Positions 1 through 11,275 of a stretch of 64,000 bases of DNA are shown here, one piece after another. The notes below the pieces were generated by a model. The model made no database searches and had not been told where the DNA came from. It saw nothing but the letters and a program-made list of their open reading frames with translations. The stretch is from assembly GCA_022432975.1 (NCBI GenBank), contig CM039502.1, positions 16,377,453 to 16,441,452 of the forward strand. The letters are read 5' to 3'. The DNA comes from Begonia masoniana (lineage: Eukaryota; Streptophyta; Magnoliopsida; Cucurbitales; Begoniaceae). The translations under genes and the position numbers were made by a program. Every line of letters starts with the position of its first letter. The first letter of the stretch is position 1.

Positions 1-2462
1 CCAACCTTGGACGCATCACAATATACGCTGAATTTGCCGTCTTCAACTGGCAATACTAGTAGAGGAGCCGTGGTTAACTTTTGTTTGAGCGTCTGAAAGC
101 TCCCTTCACATGCTTCAGACCACCTGAACTTGATGTCCTTCTTTGTTAAGCTGGTCATAGGCTTCGCTATCACAGAAAATCCCTTGATGAATTTCCTGTA
201 ATAACCAGCTAGTCCGATAAAGCTCCGTACCTCGCTTGCATTTCTCGGCCTTGGCCAGTCTCTTACAGCCTCAATTTTGGCCGGGTCAACAGATACTCCT
301 TCAGCAGACACTACATGACCTAGGAAATTAACCTTATTCAGCCAGAATTCGCACTTGGACAACTTGACATATAGCTGATGTTGCCACAGAATCGATAGCA
401 CAACAGTCAAGTGCTTCTCATGCTCGTCCTTACTCCTGGAATATACCAAAATGTCGTCGATGAAGATGATTACGAATTTATCCAAGAAATCCTGGAATAT
501 CCTGTTCATTAAGTCCATAAATGCTGCCGGGGCATTAGTCAACCCGAACGACATCACTAAGAACTCGTAGTGTCCATATCGGGTCCTGAAGGCAGTCTTT
601 GGAATATCCTTAGCTCTGACCTTCAACTGGTAATAGCCGGAGCGTAAGTCAATCTTAGAAAATACCCGAGCCCCTTGTAGCTGATCAAACAAATCATCGA
701 TTCTTGGCAACGGGTACTTATTCTTGATCGTCAACTTGTTCAGCTCGCGGTAATCAATACACATCCGTAGGGACCCATCCTTCTTCTTAACAAATAGGAC
801 TGGAGCACCCCACGGTGAAAAACTACGGCTCACAAAGCCCTTGTCCACCAGTTCTTTCAGCTGAGCCTTCAACTCCTTCAGCTCTATTGGTGCCATGCGG
901 TACGGATTCTTTGATATCGGTTCAGCACCAGGATACACATCGATTTCGAACTCGATCTCACGATCAGGTGGTAATCCTGGTAAGTCGTCTAAGAAAACCT
1001 CAGGGAAGTTTCGGACTACCGGAATATTTTGAAGTTTGACTACACCTTGCCTCTGAACATCCACTACGTGGGCAAGAAATCCGACACATCCTGACCTCAT
1101 CAGCTGTTGAGCTTTCAAGGAGGATATAACAGGCATACTGTGTTTCCTTGGTACTGCCTGATAGGAGAACTCTACTTCGTTCGGGCGCTTAAATAGCACA
1201 TTCCCGGACCTGCAGTTGATGGTGGCATGGTGTTTAAATAGCCAGTCCATTCCCAGGATTACATCATATCCTTTCATATCAATAACGATAAGATTGGCAT
1301 ACAACTTCTGGTCTCCAACTGACACTACATCACCCTGTACCACCTGCTCAGAGTGCATAAACCCTCCAGATGGCAGCATAATGGTGAAGGGTTGATCTGA
1401 CGGAAATACTCTTAACCTATCCTTATTTACGAAGTCTCTGGCCACGAACGAATGTGTGGCCCCCGTATCAAACAGGGTGTATGCAGTTGCATCACATATA
1501 GAAATCATACCAGAAATTGTCGCGTGCTGATCAGCATCATCAACATCCTCCATCATGGCAAACACCCTAGGTACGGCCAGGTTTGGTCTCGTGTCGGGTA
1601 TCGGGCAATCCCGAACAAGATGGCCACTCTTGCCACATCGGAAACATTGGCCAGTAGCAAGTCTGCATTCTCCTCTGTGAGGCTTATGGCATTGCGGGCA
1701 TTCTGGAAGTTGAGGAGCCCCCATTGGCCTCTTTCCTTTGTCTTGATAAGGGACGGTTTCATTGGGCCTCTTAATGCCCCTATTTTGCTGCTGTTGAGGC
1801 TGAAAATTCTGACCTCTTTGCTGTTGCTGTTGTTGTTGAGGAACATTTCTGATAATCCCTCTTGGTGGATCTCTTTGCCTCTGGGACTTCATTTCCAAAG
1901 CTTCTAACTGGTAAGCCTTGGCCACCACCTTCACATACGGTGCCTCATCAAATCCTCCGGTCGTGATCCCACGTAATAAATCCATCTTTAGCTCTTGTAT
2001 GAACTGATGTACCTTGTTCTCATCGGTAGCCACCATGTGTTCTGCATATCGGGATAAGGACTCAAATTTCTGGACGTATTCAGCCACTGACCCATACTGT
2101 CGCAGCCGAGAGAACTCAAGCAACTTCTCCTTCCTTACTCCTCGGTCAAAGTACTTCTCGTAGAAGATTTTCTTGAACCCATCCCAGCTTAATGTCACTG
2201 TAGTCGCCCGCACTGTGTCCCACCAAAATCCAGCACTTTCGGAGAGATAGAACGTGGCGCAAATAACTTTCTTGTTGTCTTCTACTTCTGCATATCCAAA
2301 CATTTTCTCCATCGTGCGAATCCAAGTTTCTGCGCGGGTCGGGTCCGTAGACAGTCCATCAAATGAAGGCGGCTGAAGTCGTCGAAATCTATCTCCACTG
2401 TTATCACGTGAAGCATTCCCATGATTATTGTTATTGTTCCCGCCATCTTCTCTGGCCATCAT
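1..2462 (-). CDS. Gypsy element A gag-pol, 5' part, open to window edge
   Basis: This is the polyprotein of a Ty3/gypsy retrotransposon: gag for the particle and pol for protease, reverse transcriptase (RT) and RNase H. The frame opens at tandem Met codons (ATGATG, 2462) about 235 bases inside the primer site. I read about 820 codons to the window edge with no stop or frameshift. Visible in order are the gag core with FWWD near residue 105, a glutamine run, a CX2CX4HX4C knuckle ([14 protein letters not shown]) near 262, protease DTGATHSF near 330, the RT block [18 protein letters not shown] catalytic FIDD near 666 and the RNase H start YCDAS near 815. Integrase lies outside the window. Among the gypsy copies here it is the only one without premature stops, so A is probably the youngest. 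Clade placement (Tekay/Del-like) rests on similarity to B, C and D. Confidence 0.9.
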   Translation of the reverse strand, partial: MMAREDGGNNNNNHGNASRDNSGDRFRRLQPPSFDGLSTDPTRAETWIRTMEKMFGYAEVEDNKKVICATFYLSESAGFWWDTVRATTVTLSWDGFKKIFYEKYFDRGVRKEKLLEFSRLRQYGSVAEYVQKFESLSRYAEHMVATDENKVHQFIQELKMDLLRGITTGGFDEAPYVKVVAKAYQLEALEMKSQRQRDPPRGIIRNVPQQQQQQQRGQNFQPQQQQNRGIKRPNETVPYQDKGKRPMGAPQLPECPQCHKPHRGECRLATGQCFRCGKSGHLVRDCPIPDTRPNLAVPRVFAMMEDVDDADQHATISGMISICDATAYTLFDTGATHSFVARDFVNKDRLRVFPSDQPFTIMLPSGGFMHSEQVVQGDVVSVGDQKLYANLIVIDMKGYDVILGMDWLFKHHATINCRSGNVLFKRPNEVEFSYQAVPRKHSMPVISSLKAQQLMRSGCVGFLAHVVDVQRQGVVKLQNIPVVRNFPEVFLDDLPGLPPDREIEFEIDVYPGAEPISKNPYRMAPIELKELKAQLKELVDKGFVSRSFSPWGAPVLFVKKKDGSLRMCIDYRELNKLTIKNKYPLPRIDDLFDQLQGARVFSKIDLRSGYYQLKVRAKDIPKTAFRTRYGHYEFLVMSFGLTNAPAAFMDLMNRIFQDFLDKFVIIFIDDILVYSRSKDEHEKHLTVVLSILWQHQLYVKLSKCEFWLNKVNFLGHVVSAEGVSVDPAKIEAVRDWPRPRNASEVRSFIGLAGYYRKFIKGFSVIAKPMTSLTKKDIKFRWSEACEGSFQTLKQKLTTAPLLVLPVEDGKFSVYCDASKV

Positions 2463-2695
2463 ACGTTCCACCTGCGGATTGTACTCCCACCAGCTCGTTA
2501 ATCTGTCAATGGCCCGAGAACTTCACTTGACTCTTCCTGATGTCCTCTACACCATTTCTAAGGGACCCTATAAACAGAATATCTAATTTAATAAACAGAA
2601 CTTTGACAAGGATTTAAACACTTACAGTTGGTGGAGCGATCTCACGTGGCGGGTTGCGCAGTCAACATTCACAGAATCGGTTTTAAAACCTTGTC

Positions 2696-2707
2696 TCTCT
2701 GATACCA
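2696..2707 (-). other. Primer-binding site of element A
   Basis: On the minus strand TGGTATCAGAGA begins four bases after the LTR end. It fits the initiator-Met tRNA primer site TGGTATCAGAGC except for the last base. It fixes the LTR/internal boundary and the minus orientation of A. Confidence 0.85.
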
Positions 2708-2815
2708 CAACTGTGACAGCCCAAAACCGAACCCGATCGGGGTCCGGGATCGGAGCCATCACTCCGGGACAGTTAACCGAAAACGGTGACTATTTTTTTT
2801 TAAAACATTATACTT

Positions 2816-5320
2816 TTAGAAACCTAGTACCGGTAGATGGATATAAGACGGAATCGGTAGATGTATGTAAAACGAAATCGGTAGATGCATATAAGACAAA
2901 AGTGAACAGTACCGGTAGATGGATATAAGACGGAATCGGTAGATGTATGTAAAACGAAATCGGTAGATGCATATAAGACAAAAGTGAACAGTACCGGTAG
3001 ATGGATATAAGACGGAATCGGTAGATGCATATAAGACAAAAGTGAACAGTACCGGTAGATGGATATAAGACGGAATCGGTAGATGTATATAAAACGAAAT
3101 CGGTAGATGTATGTAAAACGAAATCGGTAGATGTATATAAAACGAAATCGGTAGATGCATATAAGACAAAAGTGAACAGTACCGGTAGATGGATATAAGA
3201 CGGAATCGGTAGATGTATGTAAAACGAAATCGGTAGATGCATATAAGACAAAAGTGAACAGTACCGGTAGATGGATATAAGACGGAATCGGTAGATGTAT
3301 ATAAAACGAAATCGGTAGATGTATATAAAACGAAATCGGTAGATGCATATAAGACAAAAGTGAACAGTACCGGTAGATGGATATAAGACGGAATCGGTAG
3401 ATGTATATAAGACAAAAGTGAACAGTACCGGTAGATGGATATAAGACGGAATCGGTAGATGTATATAAAACGAAATCGGTAGATGTATGTAAAACGAAAT
3501 CGGTAGATGCATATAAGACAAAAGTGAACAGTACCGGTAGATGGATATAAGACGGAATCGGTAGATGTATGTAAAACGAAATCGGTAGATGCATATAAGA
3601 CAAAAGTGAACAGTACCGGTAGATGGATATAAGACGGAATCGGTAGATGTATATAAAACGAAATCGGTAGATGCATATAAGACAAAAGTGAACAGTACCG
3701 GTAGATGGATATAAGACGGAATCGGTAGATGCATATAAGACAAAAGTGAACAGTACCGGTAGATGGATATAAGACGGAATCGGTAGATGTATGTAAAACG
3801 AAATCGGTAGATGCATATAAGACAAAAGTGAACAGTACCGGTAGATGGATATAAGACGGAATCGGTAGATGCATATAAGACAAAAGTGAACAGTACCGGT
3901 AGATGGATATAAGACGGAATCGGTAGATGTATATAAAACGAAATCGGTAGATGTATATAAAACGAAATCGGTAGATGTATATAAAACGAAATCGGTAGAT
4001 GCATATAAGACAAAAGTGAACAGTACCGGTAGATGGATATAAGACGGAATCGGTAGATGCATATAAGACAAAAGTGAACAGTACCGGTAGATGGATATAA
4101 GACGGAATCGGTAGATGTATATAAAACGAAATCGGTAGATGCATATAAGACAAAAGTGAACAGTACCGGTAGATGGATATAAGACGGAATCGGTAGATGT
4201 ATATAAAACGAAATCGGTAGATGTATATAAAACGAAATCGGTAGATGTATATAAAACGAAATCGGTAGATGTATATAAAACGAAATCGGTAGATGTATGT
4301 AAAACGAAATCGGTAGATGTATATAAAACGAAATCGGTAGATGTATATAAAACGAAATCGGTAGATGTATATAAAACGAAATCGGTAGATGTATATAAGA
4401 CAAAAGTGAACAGTACCGGTAGATGGATATAAGACGGAATCGGTAGATGTATATAAACAGTACCGGTAGATGTATATAAGACGAAATCGGTAGATGTATA
4501 TAAAACGAAATCGGTAGATGCATATAAGACAAAAGTGAACAGTACCGGTAGATGGATATAAGACGGAATCGGTAGATGTATATAAAACGAAATCGGTAGA
4601 TGCATATAAGACAAAAGTGAACAGTACCGGTAGAGGATATAAGACGGAATCGGTAGATGTATGTAAAACGAAATCGGTAGATGCATATAAGACAAAAGTG
4701 AACAGTACCGGTAGATGGATATAAGACGGAATCGGTAGATGTATATAAAACGAAATCGGTAGATGCATATAAGACAAAAGTGAACAGTACCGGTAGAGGA
4801 TATAAGACGGAATCGGTAGATGGATATAAGACGGAATCGGTAGATGTATGTAAAACGAAATCGGTAGATGCATATAAGACAAAAGTGAACAGTACCGGTA
4901 GATGGATATAAGACGGAATCGGTAGATGTATGTAAAACGAAATCGGTAGATGCATATAAGACAAAAGTGAACAGTACCGGTAGATGGATATAAGACGGAA
5001 TCGGTAGATGTATATAAAACGAAATCGGTAGATGCATATAAGACAAAAGTGAACAGTACCGGTAGATGGATATAAGACGGAATCGGTAGATGCATATAAG
5101 ACAAAAGTGAACAGTACCGGTAGATGGATATAAGACGGAATCGGTAGATGCATATAAGACAAAAGTGAACAGTACCGGTAGATGGATATAAGACGGAATC
5201 GGTAGATGTATATAAAACGAAATCGGTAGATGCATATAAGACAAAAGTGAACAGTACCGGTAGATGGATATAAGACGGAATCGGTAGATGTATGTAAAAC
5301 GAAATCGGTAGATGGTTAAA
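2816..5320 (-). repeat. Compound tandem array (34/23/24-bp units) inside LTR
   Basis: The array is built from three related units that each contain CGGTAGATG: a 34-bp unit with GTACCGGTAGATGGATATAA, a 23-bp unit (GAATCGGTAGATG...) and a 24-bp unit (GAAATCGGTAGATG...). I count about 29 copies of the 34-bp unit, each followed by one 23-bp unit and a varying number of 24-bp units. Two 34-bp units (near 4630 and 4793) have lost bases in GATGGAT. Because 34+23=57 and 24 are multiples of three, minus-strand frames stay open for about 2.5 kb. The long predicted polypeptides are a by-product of this arithmetic, not evidence of a gene. The A2 LTR has only about six units of the 34-bp type. Confidence 0.95.
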
Positions 5321-5664
5321 GACAAAATTGACAACTTTTATCATGAAGACATACGAACAGAGAGAATAAAAACAGAAGACATAAAAATCTCAGATTCTCA
5401 AACCAATTCAAAACATGGTTCTCGAACTCAACAAAAGGCATAACAGAAACTTGAGAAGAATTACACTGCATGGGTAGCTCTAAAACCAGAGACCATCCAT
5501 GCACAGACTATCAGGAAAATATTCCAAACAATTCCAGAATACTTCAGAATGTAATTCAACTGTCAAATACAGAGGTTTTAAATATCGACACAGAACCCAT
5601 ACATTGTTTTAAAATCTCAAAGACAGTACAGGACTTAACATATAATTACAGAATTTACCAAAAA

Positions 5665-5684
5665 GGGGGGGGGGGGGGGGGGGG
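5665..5684 (+). repeat. Run of 20 G residues in LTR
   Basis: There are twenty consecutive G on the plus strand (C in the transcribed minus strand) between the array and the predicted third leader exon. Run length is prone to assembly and replication error. A different G run (about 14) is found in A2 near 56020-56033, so the position is not conserved. Confidence 0.9.
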
Positions 5685-5800
5685 TTTCTACAGAGTTTTT
5701 AACACAAAACCAGAATTTCAGAAAGCTTTACAGAAACCTCTAAACAGAATTCATGTCTGGCTGCAGCAACCAAACCCCCATGAGCTCGATCCACCAGCAC

Positions 5801-6493
5801 CTAATCATCAGACTGAGGCACAAAATCCTCATTTCCGGGTTCAATACCTACATCAGAGAGTTCACCTATGAGTCTAAAACTCAGTAAGAACATATTATAA
5901 ATGCAATGATGCAAGATGCTATGCATGCAGTTTTCAGAATTCAGTGGCAGAACAGAACATAATATTATATTTCAGTGGCAGAGGGGTATAAGTGGGGCTT
6001 ATAGGGGAACTGGCAAACAGAGGGTGCACTATCAGGCACAGCAGATTTTCAGTCTCCCAGGGAGGGATAAAACCAGAGGGTCCTTGCTAGGGACAATTCA
6101 TTTTCAGATTCCCAGGGAGGGATAAAACCAGTGGGCCAGTCCCCGTCCCACACTTAACCAATACATTACAGACAGTCAGATTTTATCTTGTTTAGTTTGA
6201 AACAGTGTACAGAAAACAGTTTTGCATGAGCTTTTAGAAAATCGTGTATGCATGAACATTCACAGTGCTTACAGTTAATATAGCAGACAACAGAAATAAC
6301 AGACTATACTGTGAAGCAAAACTATGACATCTCAGAACATAAACTATACTTTTTCTACCCAGAACCACCCGACTGAGACTGAAAACCTAGTACCTTTGTG
6401 ATGTAGGGCCTTAAGGGCCAACTCTCAGTTATGAACTTACCTGTTTGCGGCAATGCAGTGTACTCGAACGTCCCTGGAGAGTTCGGATCTTTG
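5801..6493 (-). promoter_or_regulatory. Predicted spliced leader, exons 2 and 3, LTR A
   Basis: On the minus strand a 13-base T run and CAG precede position 6493; a 53-nt segment follows and ends at 6441 in ACAG|GTAAGTTC, a strong donor. Downstream, GATGTAG|GTATTG marks an acceptor at 5847. In the frame set by joining these sites, exon 3 reads IEPGNEDFVPQSDD and stops at 5801-5803, and exon 2 is open throughout. The same layout recurs in A2, C, D, E and H. Splicing is inferred from consensus sites and cross-family conservation; no start codon is obvious, so coding use is doubtful. Confidence 0.5.
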
Positions 6494-6864
6494 CTGAAAA
6501 AAAAAAAAACGGAGAAATGCTGGAGAAACAAAGTGTGGAAGTTTTGTTTCAATCGCCTGGAAGAGAGAAAACAGAAAGGGGAGGTAGAAGTGAGCTTCAC
6601 GTAGGAGGAAGAGAAAACATATCTTCTTCAACAAGTTGCCACTTGGCACTCATCCATTGGATTGCTTCCACCTACCATAATCACTTCCACATTTACCCTT
6701 CCATTAGCTTTTAACCTAATTGGCTTGTTTTGATTACACTTAGTTTGGTTTTCCCTCAAACATTCCACCATTTTAACCAAAATATTCATTGTATTAATAT
6801 AATATTAATCCCGTTTAAACGATCCGGGAGAAACTATTACATGGCAAAAATGCCGGGTGTTACA

Positions 6865-6878
6865 TTCCACCCACCTTA
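6865..6878 (-). other. Polypurine tract of element B
   Basis: The minus-strand AAGGTGGGTGGAA lies directly before the LTR start TGTAACACC. It is the expected plus-strand primer and proves that the LTR at 2712-6864 is the 3' LTR of element B. Confidence 0.85.
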
Positions 6879-6904
6879 ACAGAAATTTTGTCCCCAAAAT
6901 TTGC

Positions 6905-8699
6905 TTAAGCGAAGAGGTCTGGATATTGGGCTCTAACATCTTCTTGTCTTTCCCATGTGGCTTCCTCCACGTTGTGATTACGCCATAAAACTTTCACCAA
7001 CGGGACCACTTTGTTGCGCAACACTTTGACTGAGGTATCCAGAATCTGTATGGGCCTTTCTTCATATGTAAGTGTCGGCATGATGTCAAAGTCCACATGT
7101 TGCACGATCTGAGTTGGATCCCGCACACACTTTCTCAGCATCGAAACATGAAAAACATTGTGAACCCCATCCATTGACGCTGGCAACTGTAGTCTGTAGG
7201 CCATGTTCCCAACTTTCTTTAAAATGGAAAAAGGCCCAACAAATCTTGGGCTTAGCTTCCCTTTCTTGCCAAATCTCATCACGCCTTTGAAAGGTGACAC
7301 CTTCAAAAACACCTCATCACCCTCAGTAAACTCTAAATCTCTTCTCCGATGGTCTGCATAGCTCTTCTGTCAACTTTGTGCAGCTTGGATTCTTTGCTTG
7401 ATTGCCGTTATTACTCCAGACATCTGTTGTAGTATCTCGGGGCCGATAAGCTTGGTTTCCCCAACTTCATCCCAACACAACGGGGACCTACACTTTCTGC
7501 CATAAAGTGCTTCATATGGAGCCATGCCGATGGTAGCCTGATAGCTATTGTTGTAGGCAAACTCCACAAGTGGCAAATATCTACTCCAAGGAGCATGAAG
7601 TTCCAGCACGCACGCCCTTAACATATCCTCCAATGTCTGAATCGTTCTCTCAGATTGTCCATCCGTCTGTGGGTGAAACGCCGTGCTGAAGTCCAGTCTA
7701 GCGCCCAAGGAGCTTTGCAAGCTTTTCCAAAACCTGGAAGTGAATCTAGGATCTCGGTCCGAAACGATTGACACCGGAATACCATGCAGCTTGACAATCT
7801 CACTAATATATAGTTCTGCGTACTGATCCATAGAGAATGTCGTCTTCACAGGTAGAAAATGGGCCGATTTCGTCAATCTGTCCACTATGACCCATATGCT
7901 ATTATGGCCTTTAACTGTTCTTGGAAGGCCAACAACAAAGTCCATTGTGATGTTCTCCCACTTCCATTCGGGAATGGGAAGAGGCTGAAGCGTTCCAATC
8001 GGTCGTTGATGTTCAGCTTTGACCTGTTGACATATTATACAAGACTCCACATACTTGGCCACTTCATTTTTCATGTTCGGCCACCAAAAGTGAAGTTTCA
8101 AGTCCTGATACATCTTTGTGCTTCCAGGATGCACAGAAAAAGGAGACGAATGGGCTTCCGACAAGATATGCTTTCGTAGCTCTTCGTCTTTCGGAACATA
8201 CCATCTGTTTTTGAACTTCAGAATTCCATCTCCTGAATAGCTGAAATCGGATGAGGACATCGGCACTTTGCTCACCATATCAGCCATCTCCTTTGAATTG
8301 GTCTTCTGGGCTTCTTTAATACGGTCCAAGACAGTGGGCCGTAGTGTTAAGTCCGCTAGTATGGCCGATAGCCCAGAAACTATCTCCATATCGAATTTCT
8401 GTATTTCCGTCCTCAAAGGCATTGATACGGCCGACATAACTGGTTGCATAGTAGCTGGCATCCTACTCAGTGCATCAGCTACCACATTAGCCTTACCAGG
8501 GTGGTATTTAATTTCCACATCATAGTCTTTTACAAATTCTAACCACCGCCTCTGCCTCATATTCAACTCTTTCTGAGTAAAGAGGTACTTCAAACTCTTG
8601 TGGTCAGAAAACACTTCACATGATTGCCCATATAGGTGATGTCTCCATACTTTTAGTGCAAATACAACTGCCGCTAACTCAAGGTCATGAGTAGGGTAG
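6905..8699 (-). pseudogene. Gypsy element B pol, RNase H to chromodomain
   Basis: This is the 3' part of a Ty3/gypsy pol reading on the minus strand. It begins abruptly inside RNase H ([16 protein letters not shown]) at the junction with the D array, then carries the RNase H end ([18 protein letters not shown]), the integrase zinc finger (HSSPFSVH ... [11 protein letters not shown]), the catalytic core ([27 protein letters not shown]) and a C-terminal chromodomain ([16 protein letters not shown]), ending YPDLFA. One in-frame TGA at 7370-7372 replaces what is CGA-like in relatives (AQS*QKSYAD). Gag, protease and RT are missing because the 5' part was lost at 8699. The LTR and polypurine tract follow at once. 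Confidence 0.9.
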
Positions 8700-9045
8700 T
8701 CTCTTACCGAATGATGTCTCTTACCGGATGATGTCTCTTACCGGATGATGTCTCTTACCGGATGATGTAAGTATTGTTTGTCGTCTAGCGATCGGGCGAT
8801 GTAGTGTATTTCAAATACCGGATGATGTAAGTATTGTTTGTCGGCTAGCGATCGGGCGATGTAGTGTATTTCAAATACCGGACGATGTAAGCATTGTTTG
8901 TCGTCTAGCGATTGGGCGATGTAGTGTATTTCAAATACCGGATGATGTAAGTATTGTTTTGTCGTCTAGCGATAGGGCGACGTAGTGTATCGCTTATGTC
9001 ATGTGATGTTTAATGAGTCACGAGAGATGCACGTGCTCACCGGAA
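8700..9045 (+). repeat. Element D 5' LTR, left fragment
   Basis: The fragment starts abruptly in the array region with about four copies of the 17-bp repeat TCTTACCGGATGATGTC, followed by four 60-bp units (ACCGGATGATGTAAGTATTG...). It then reads CGCTTATGTCA...GATGCACGTGCTCACCGGAA before element C interrupts it. The same order is found at 25180-25495 in D's intact 3' LTR, which therefore shows the uninterrupted site (GCTCACCGGAAGATGTCTTC). The first about 3.2 kb of this LTR is missing. Confidence 0.88.
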
Positions 9046-9454
9046 TGTAATATCCGGCTTGTACGGATTTTTGATTTAATATATTATATTCATATTTTAT
9101 TATATACTGGCATTTTGGTAAATATGTCAAATCAAATCAGTTTTGTAAACGGAAAGTGGCATTACGATCCTAACGATTAATAGAAATTTTAAGAAAATTG
9201 TGGGATTTTTCGGAGGTCAAACGCTATATTTCGAGTAAATACGCTTCTCGTAATATGAAGAACGTTTTGGTAAAAATAGTAAATGAGGTCCAAATTGCAA
9301 ACGGACAGTTTTGTTATATTCCAAATAATAAGTTAGACTTGTGGGTGAAATACGGAAATTTGGTGAAACCAAATGGTTGGACGATTAACGAAACGAAAGA
9401 CGAAACAAATAGAATTAAGTGCTAAGGGCAAAACGGTAATTTACCAAACTAAAT

Positions 9455-9463
9455 TATAAAAAT
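9455..9463 (+). promoter_or_regulatory. TATA box of element C LTR
   Basis: TATAAAAAT lies about 25-30 bases upstream of a pyrimidine-rich stretch (GTTCTTTCTTCATTTCTCCT), a typical plant core promoter layout. It places U3 at about 9046-9485, leaving about 2.1 kb of R/U5 leader. The 3' LTR repeats it near 16642. The start site is inferred. Confidence 0.6.
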
Positions 9464-9618
9464 AACAAAAACCTAAGTTCTTTCTTCATTTCTCCTCTGC
9501 CCGCGCAAAAACCAGAGAGCAAAGCTCTCAGCCAGCCGACGACTTCTGCCAATCCGACCTCCGTTTCTCCTCCGTTTGACTTCCGTTCTTCGTGATTCTT
9601 CCTCCTCTCGCTACCCTA

Positions 9619-10690
9619 GGTATGAACCTATGATCTTAGAGTGTTTATTTCGATTTCTATGGAGTTTGTATAATTAGGGTTTCGTTTAGGTTTCGTTAAA
9701 AATCGAGATTTAGGGTTCGAAATCGATAGGTTGTTATAGTTTAATGACGTATTGAACGTATTAAACGTTATTGGTTTGTGAAAATGTTAAACAGTTAGGG
9801 ATTTTTGGGTTTTTGAGGAAAAACTCGTCAATTGAGGTTTTGGATTATCGAGCGTTAATTGACGTTGTAAACGCTTCGATTAGCTAAGTTAAGGATTTAG
9901 GAAAATTCTTTAGTTAAGATTTGTAATTTGGACGTCAATAGCTTAAATTGGTTTTAACGACAAATATCGTGTTTTGCCTCAGACACACGACTCCCGTGGA
10001 CGAAGCTTGAGATTCAGCGCGCTCAAGGTAAGTTCTCGTGACTTACTCTGACCGATTGGTCTACACCGTACTTCGATTTAGCGTCGAGGATCTTAGAGGA
10101 TGGATTGTTTTAATTGCTTTGGTCGGGTAGTTAGGTTTAAACGTTTCGTAGGTTATTTCATTTACAGTCTTGATGGTACGCATACTTGTTTGTTTACTTT
10201 TATATTGAACTGTCCATGCATCACGTATTTTAACTTGGCATGAAAATGAATTTCTGCACTGCACGATGTTTTTTTGAAAACCATGTGGCCCAGAAATTGG
10301 GGGCTCTTGATCTATCGTGCGGGCCGATTAAGGGTCTGGCCGATATCACATCTCATGTACTGTAATTAATGAACGTAATCTGTTATTTGGTCACGCGAGG
10401 TGGGGCTCAGGCACGGCTGTACGTGTTGTAAGCGTGTACCCCCTCCTCTAACCGCACGGGGTAGTCCGACCGCTGGATGGGCCCCCTTCGGTTAGGGGGA
10501 TGAGATCTCGGTGATATACTGTCTGCGACGCTCTGTTATGCATGATTTCTGAACTCCATATGCACTGCACGCATCTGCATTTACGTAGAATTTACTGAGC
10601 CTGTTAGCTCATAGGTGTCTGTATGGTGTAGGTGACGTTATAGGTGACATTGAGCCAGGTGAGGACGACGTTCCTCCTCCGGACGTATGA
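9619..10690 (+). promoter_or_regulatory. Predicted spliced leader in C 5' LTR
   Basis: Exon 1 ends CCTAG at 9619 before GTATGAACC; exon 2 runs 9983-10027 (45 nt) after TTTTGCCTCAG and before GTAAGTTCTC; exon 3 begins at 10632 after GGTGTAG. In the frame set by these joins exon 2 is open and exon 3 reads DVIGDIEPGEDDVPPPDV to a TGA at 10688-10690. No in-frame ATG was found in exon 1. Both C LTRs keep every splice site (3' copy: exon 2 at 17184-17228, exon 3 from 17834). Confidence 0.5.
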
Positions 10691-11124
10691 GGCAGTTGAC
10701 GGAGAATGGCCCGTGGGAGTGTGCTGAGCAGTCGGTGCGTTTTGACCCGTGGGAACGTAAGTAGGTATTTTGGGAGGTTTTGAGCATAAAATGTATAGAT
10801 TGAACTTAATAGGATGTTTGGGACATCTGGATAGGTGATAGATTTACGTTTGATATTTTAAATGTTTTGGTAAACTGTATGTAAAATGTTTTGTTAAAAA
10901 TGTTTTGAAATGTTTTAGGTTGGTACGGATATGCTCGAGTTTTAGAGCTATCCACGCCGTTTGTTTTTAAGAAGTTTTATCGCGTTTAAAATATTGTGTT
11001 ATTTGAGGAACCGTTGCTCTCTGGAATCGGATTCCAGAGAGCAGATCAGATTGTGGTTTTGCTCTCTGGAGTTTCCAGAGAGCACTTGAAAAAAAATGGC
11101 AGTAGAGAAGTGATGAGGGAAAGC

Positions 11125-11275
11125 GATCGAAGGAACATGGATCGCTGCACAGAGTGTGCAGCGATCGATCTCTACAGCATGCAGAGATCGATCGCTGCAT
11201 GCTGCATGATCGCTGCACAGGGTGTGCAGCGATCAGTCGCTGCATGCTGCAGCGACTGGTCGCTGCCCCTGTGTT
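11125..11275 (+). repeat. Palindrome-rich GCAGCGATC module, C 5' LTR
   Basis: Overlapping inverted repeats built from GATCGCTGC and GCAGCGATC fill about 150 bases, for example ATCGCTGCACA...TGTGCAGCGAT and GCAGCGACTGGTCGCTGC. RNA from either strand would form serial hairpins. The 3' LTR copy (18336-18475) is rearranged relative to this one, so the module changes quickly. Confidence 0.85.

Larger units (their letters stand above)
2712..6864 (-). repeat. Gypsy LTR shared by elements A (5') and B (3')
   Basis: This 4153-bp LTR reads on the minus strand from TGTAACACCCGG at 6864 to TGTCACA at 2712. On one side it abuts the polypurine tract of element B and on the other the primer site of element A, with no host DNA at either end, so it serves both. 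It contains a promoter-side region, a predicted 53-nt leader exon, a third exon, a poly-G/poly-C run, and then a 2.5-kb tandem array filling its 3' half. A shorter relative (A2) lies at 43339-56345, split by another element. About 60 percent of this LTR is the array, which explains most of the length difference from A2. Confidence 0.88.

Noticed and set aside
815..1907. Plus-strand frames in the region of A gag-pol
   Set aside because: They are shadows of the intact minus-strand gag-pol frame and show no similarity of their own.
2808..5344. Three overlapping minus-strand frames of about 780-840 codons
   Set aside because: They are translations of the tandem array, open in all three frames only because unit sizes sum to multiples of three. 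No start context or domain is present.
9198..9425. 75-codon frame in U3 of both C LTRs (repeated at 16384-16611)
   Set aside because: It opens with TTG, not ATG, lies upstream of the promoter, and is present twice only because LTRs are copies of each other.
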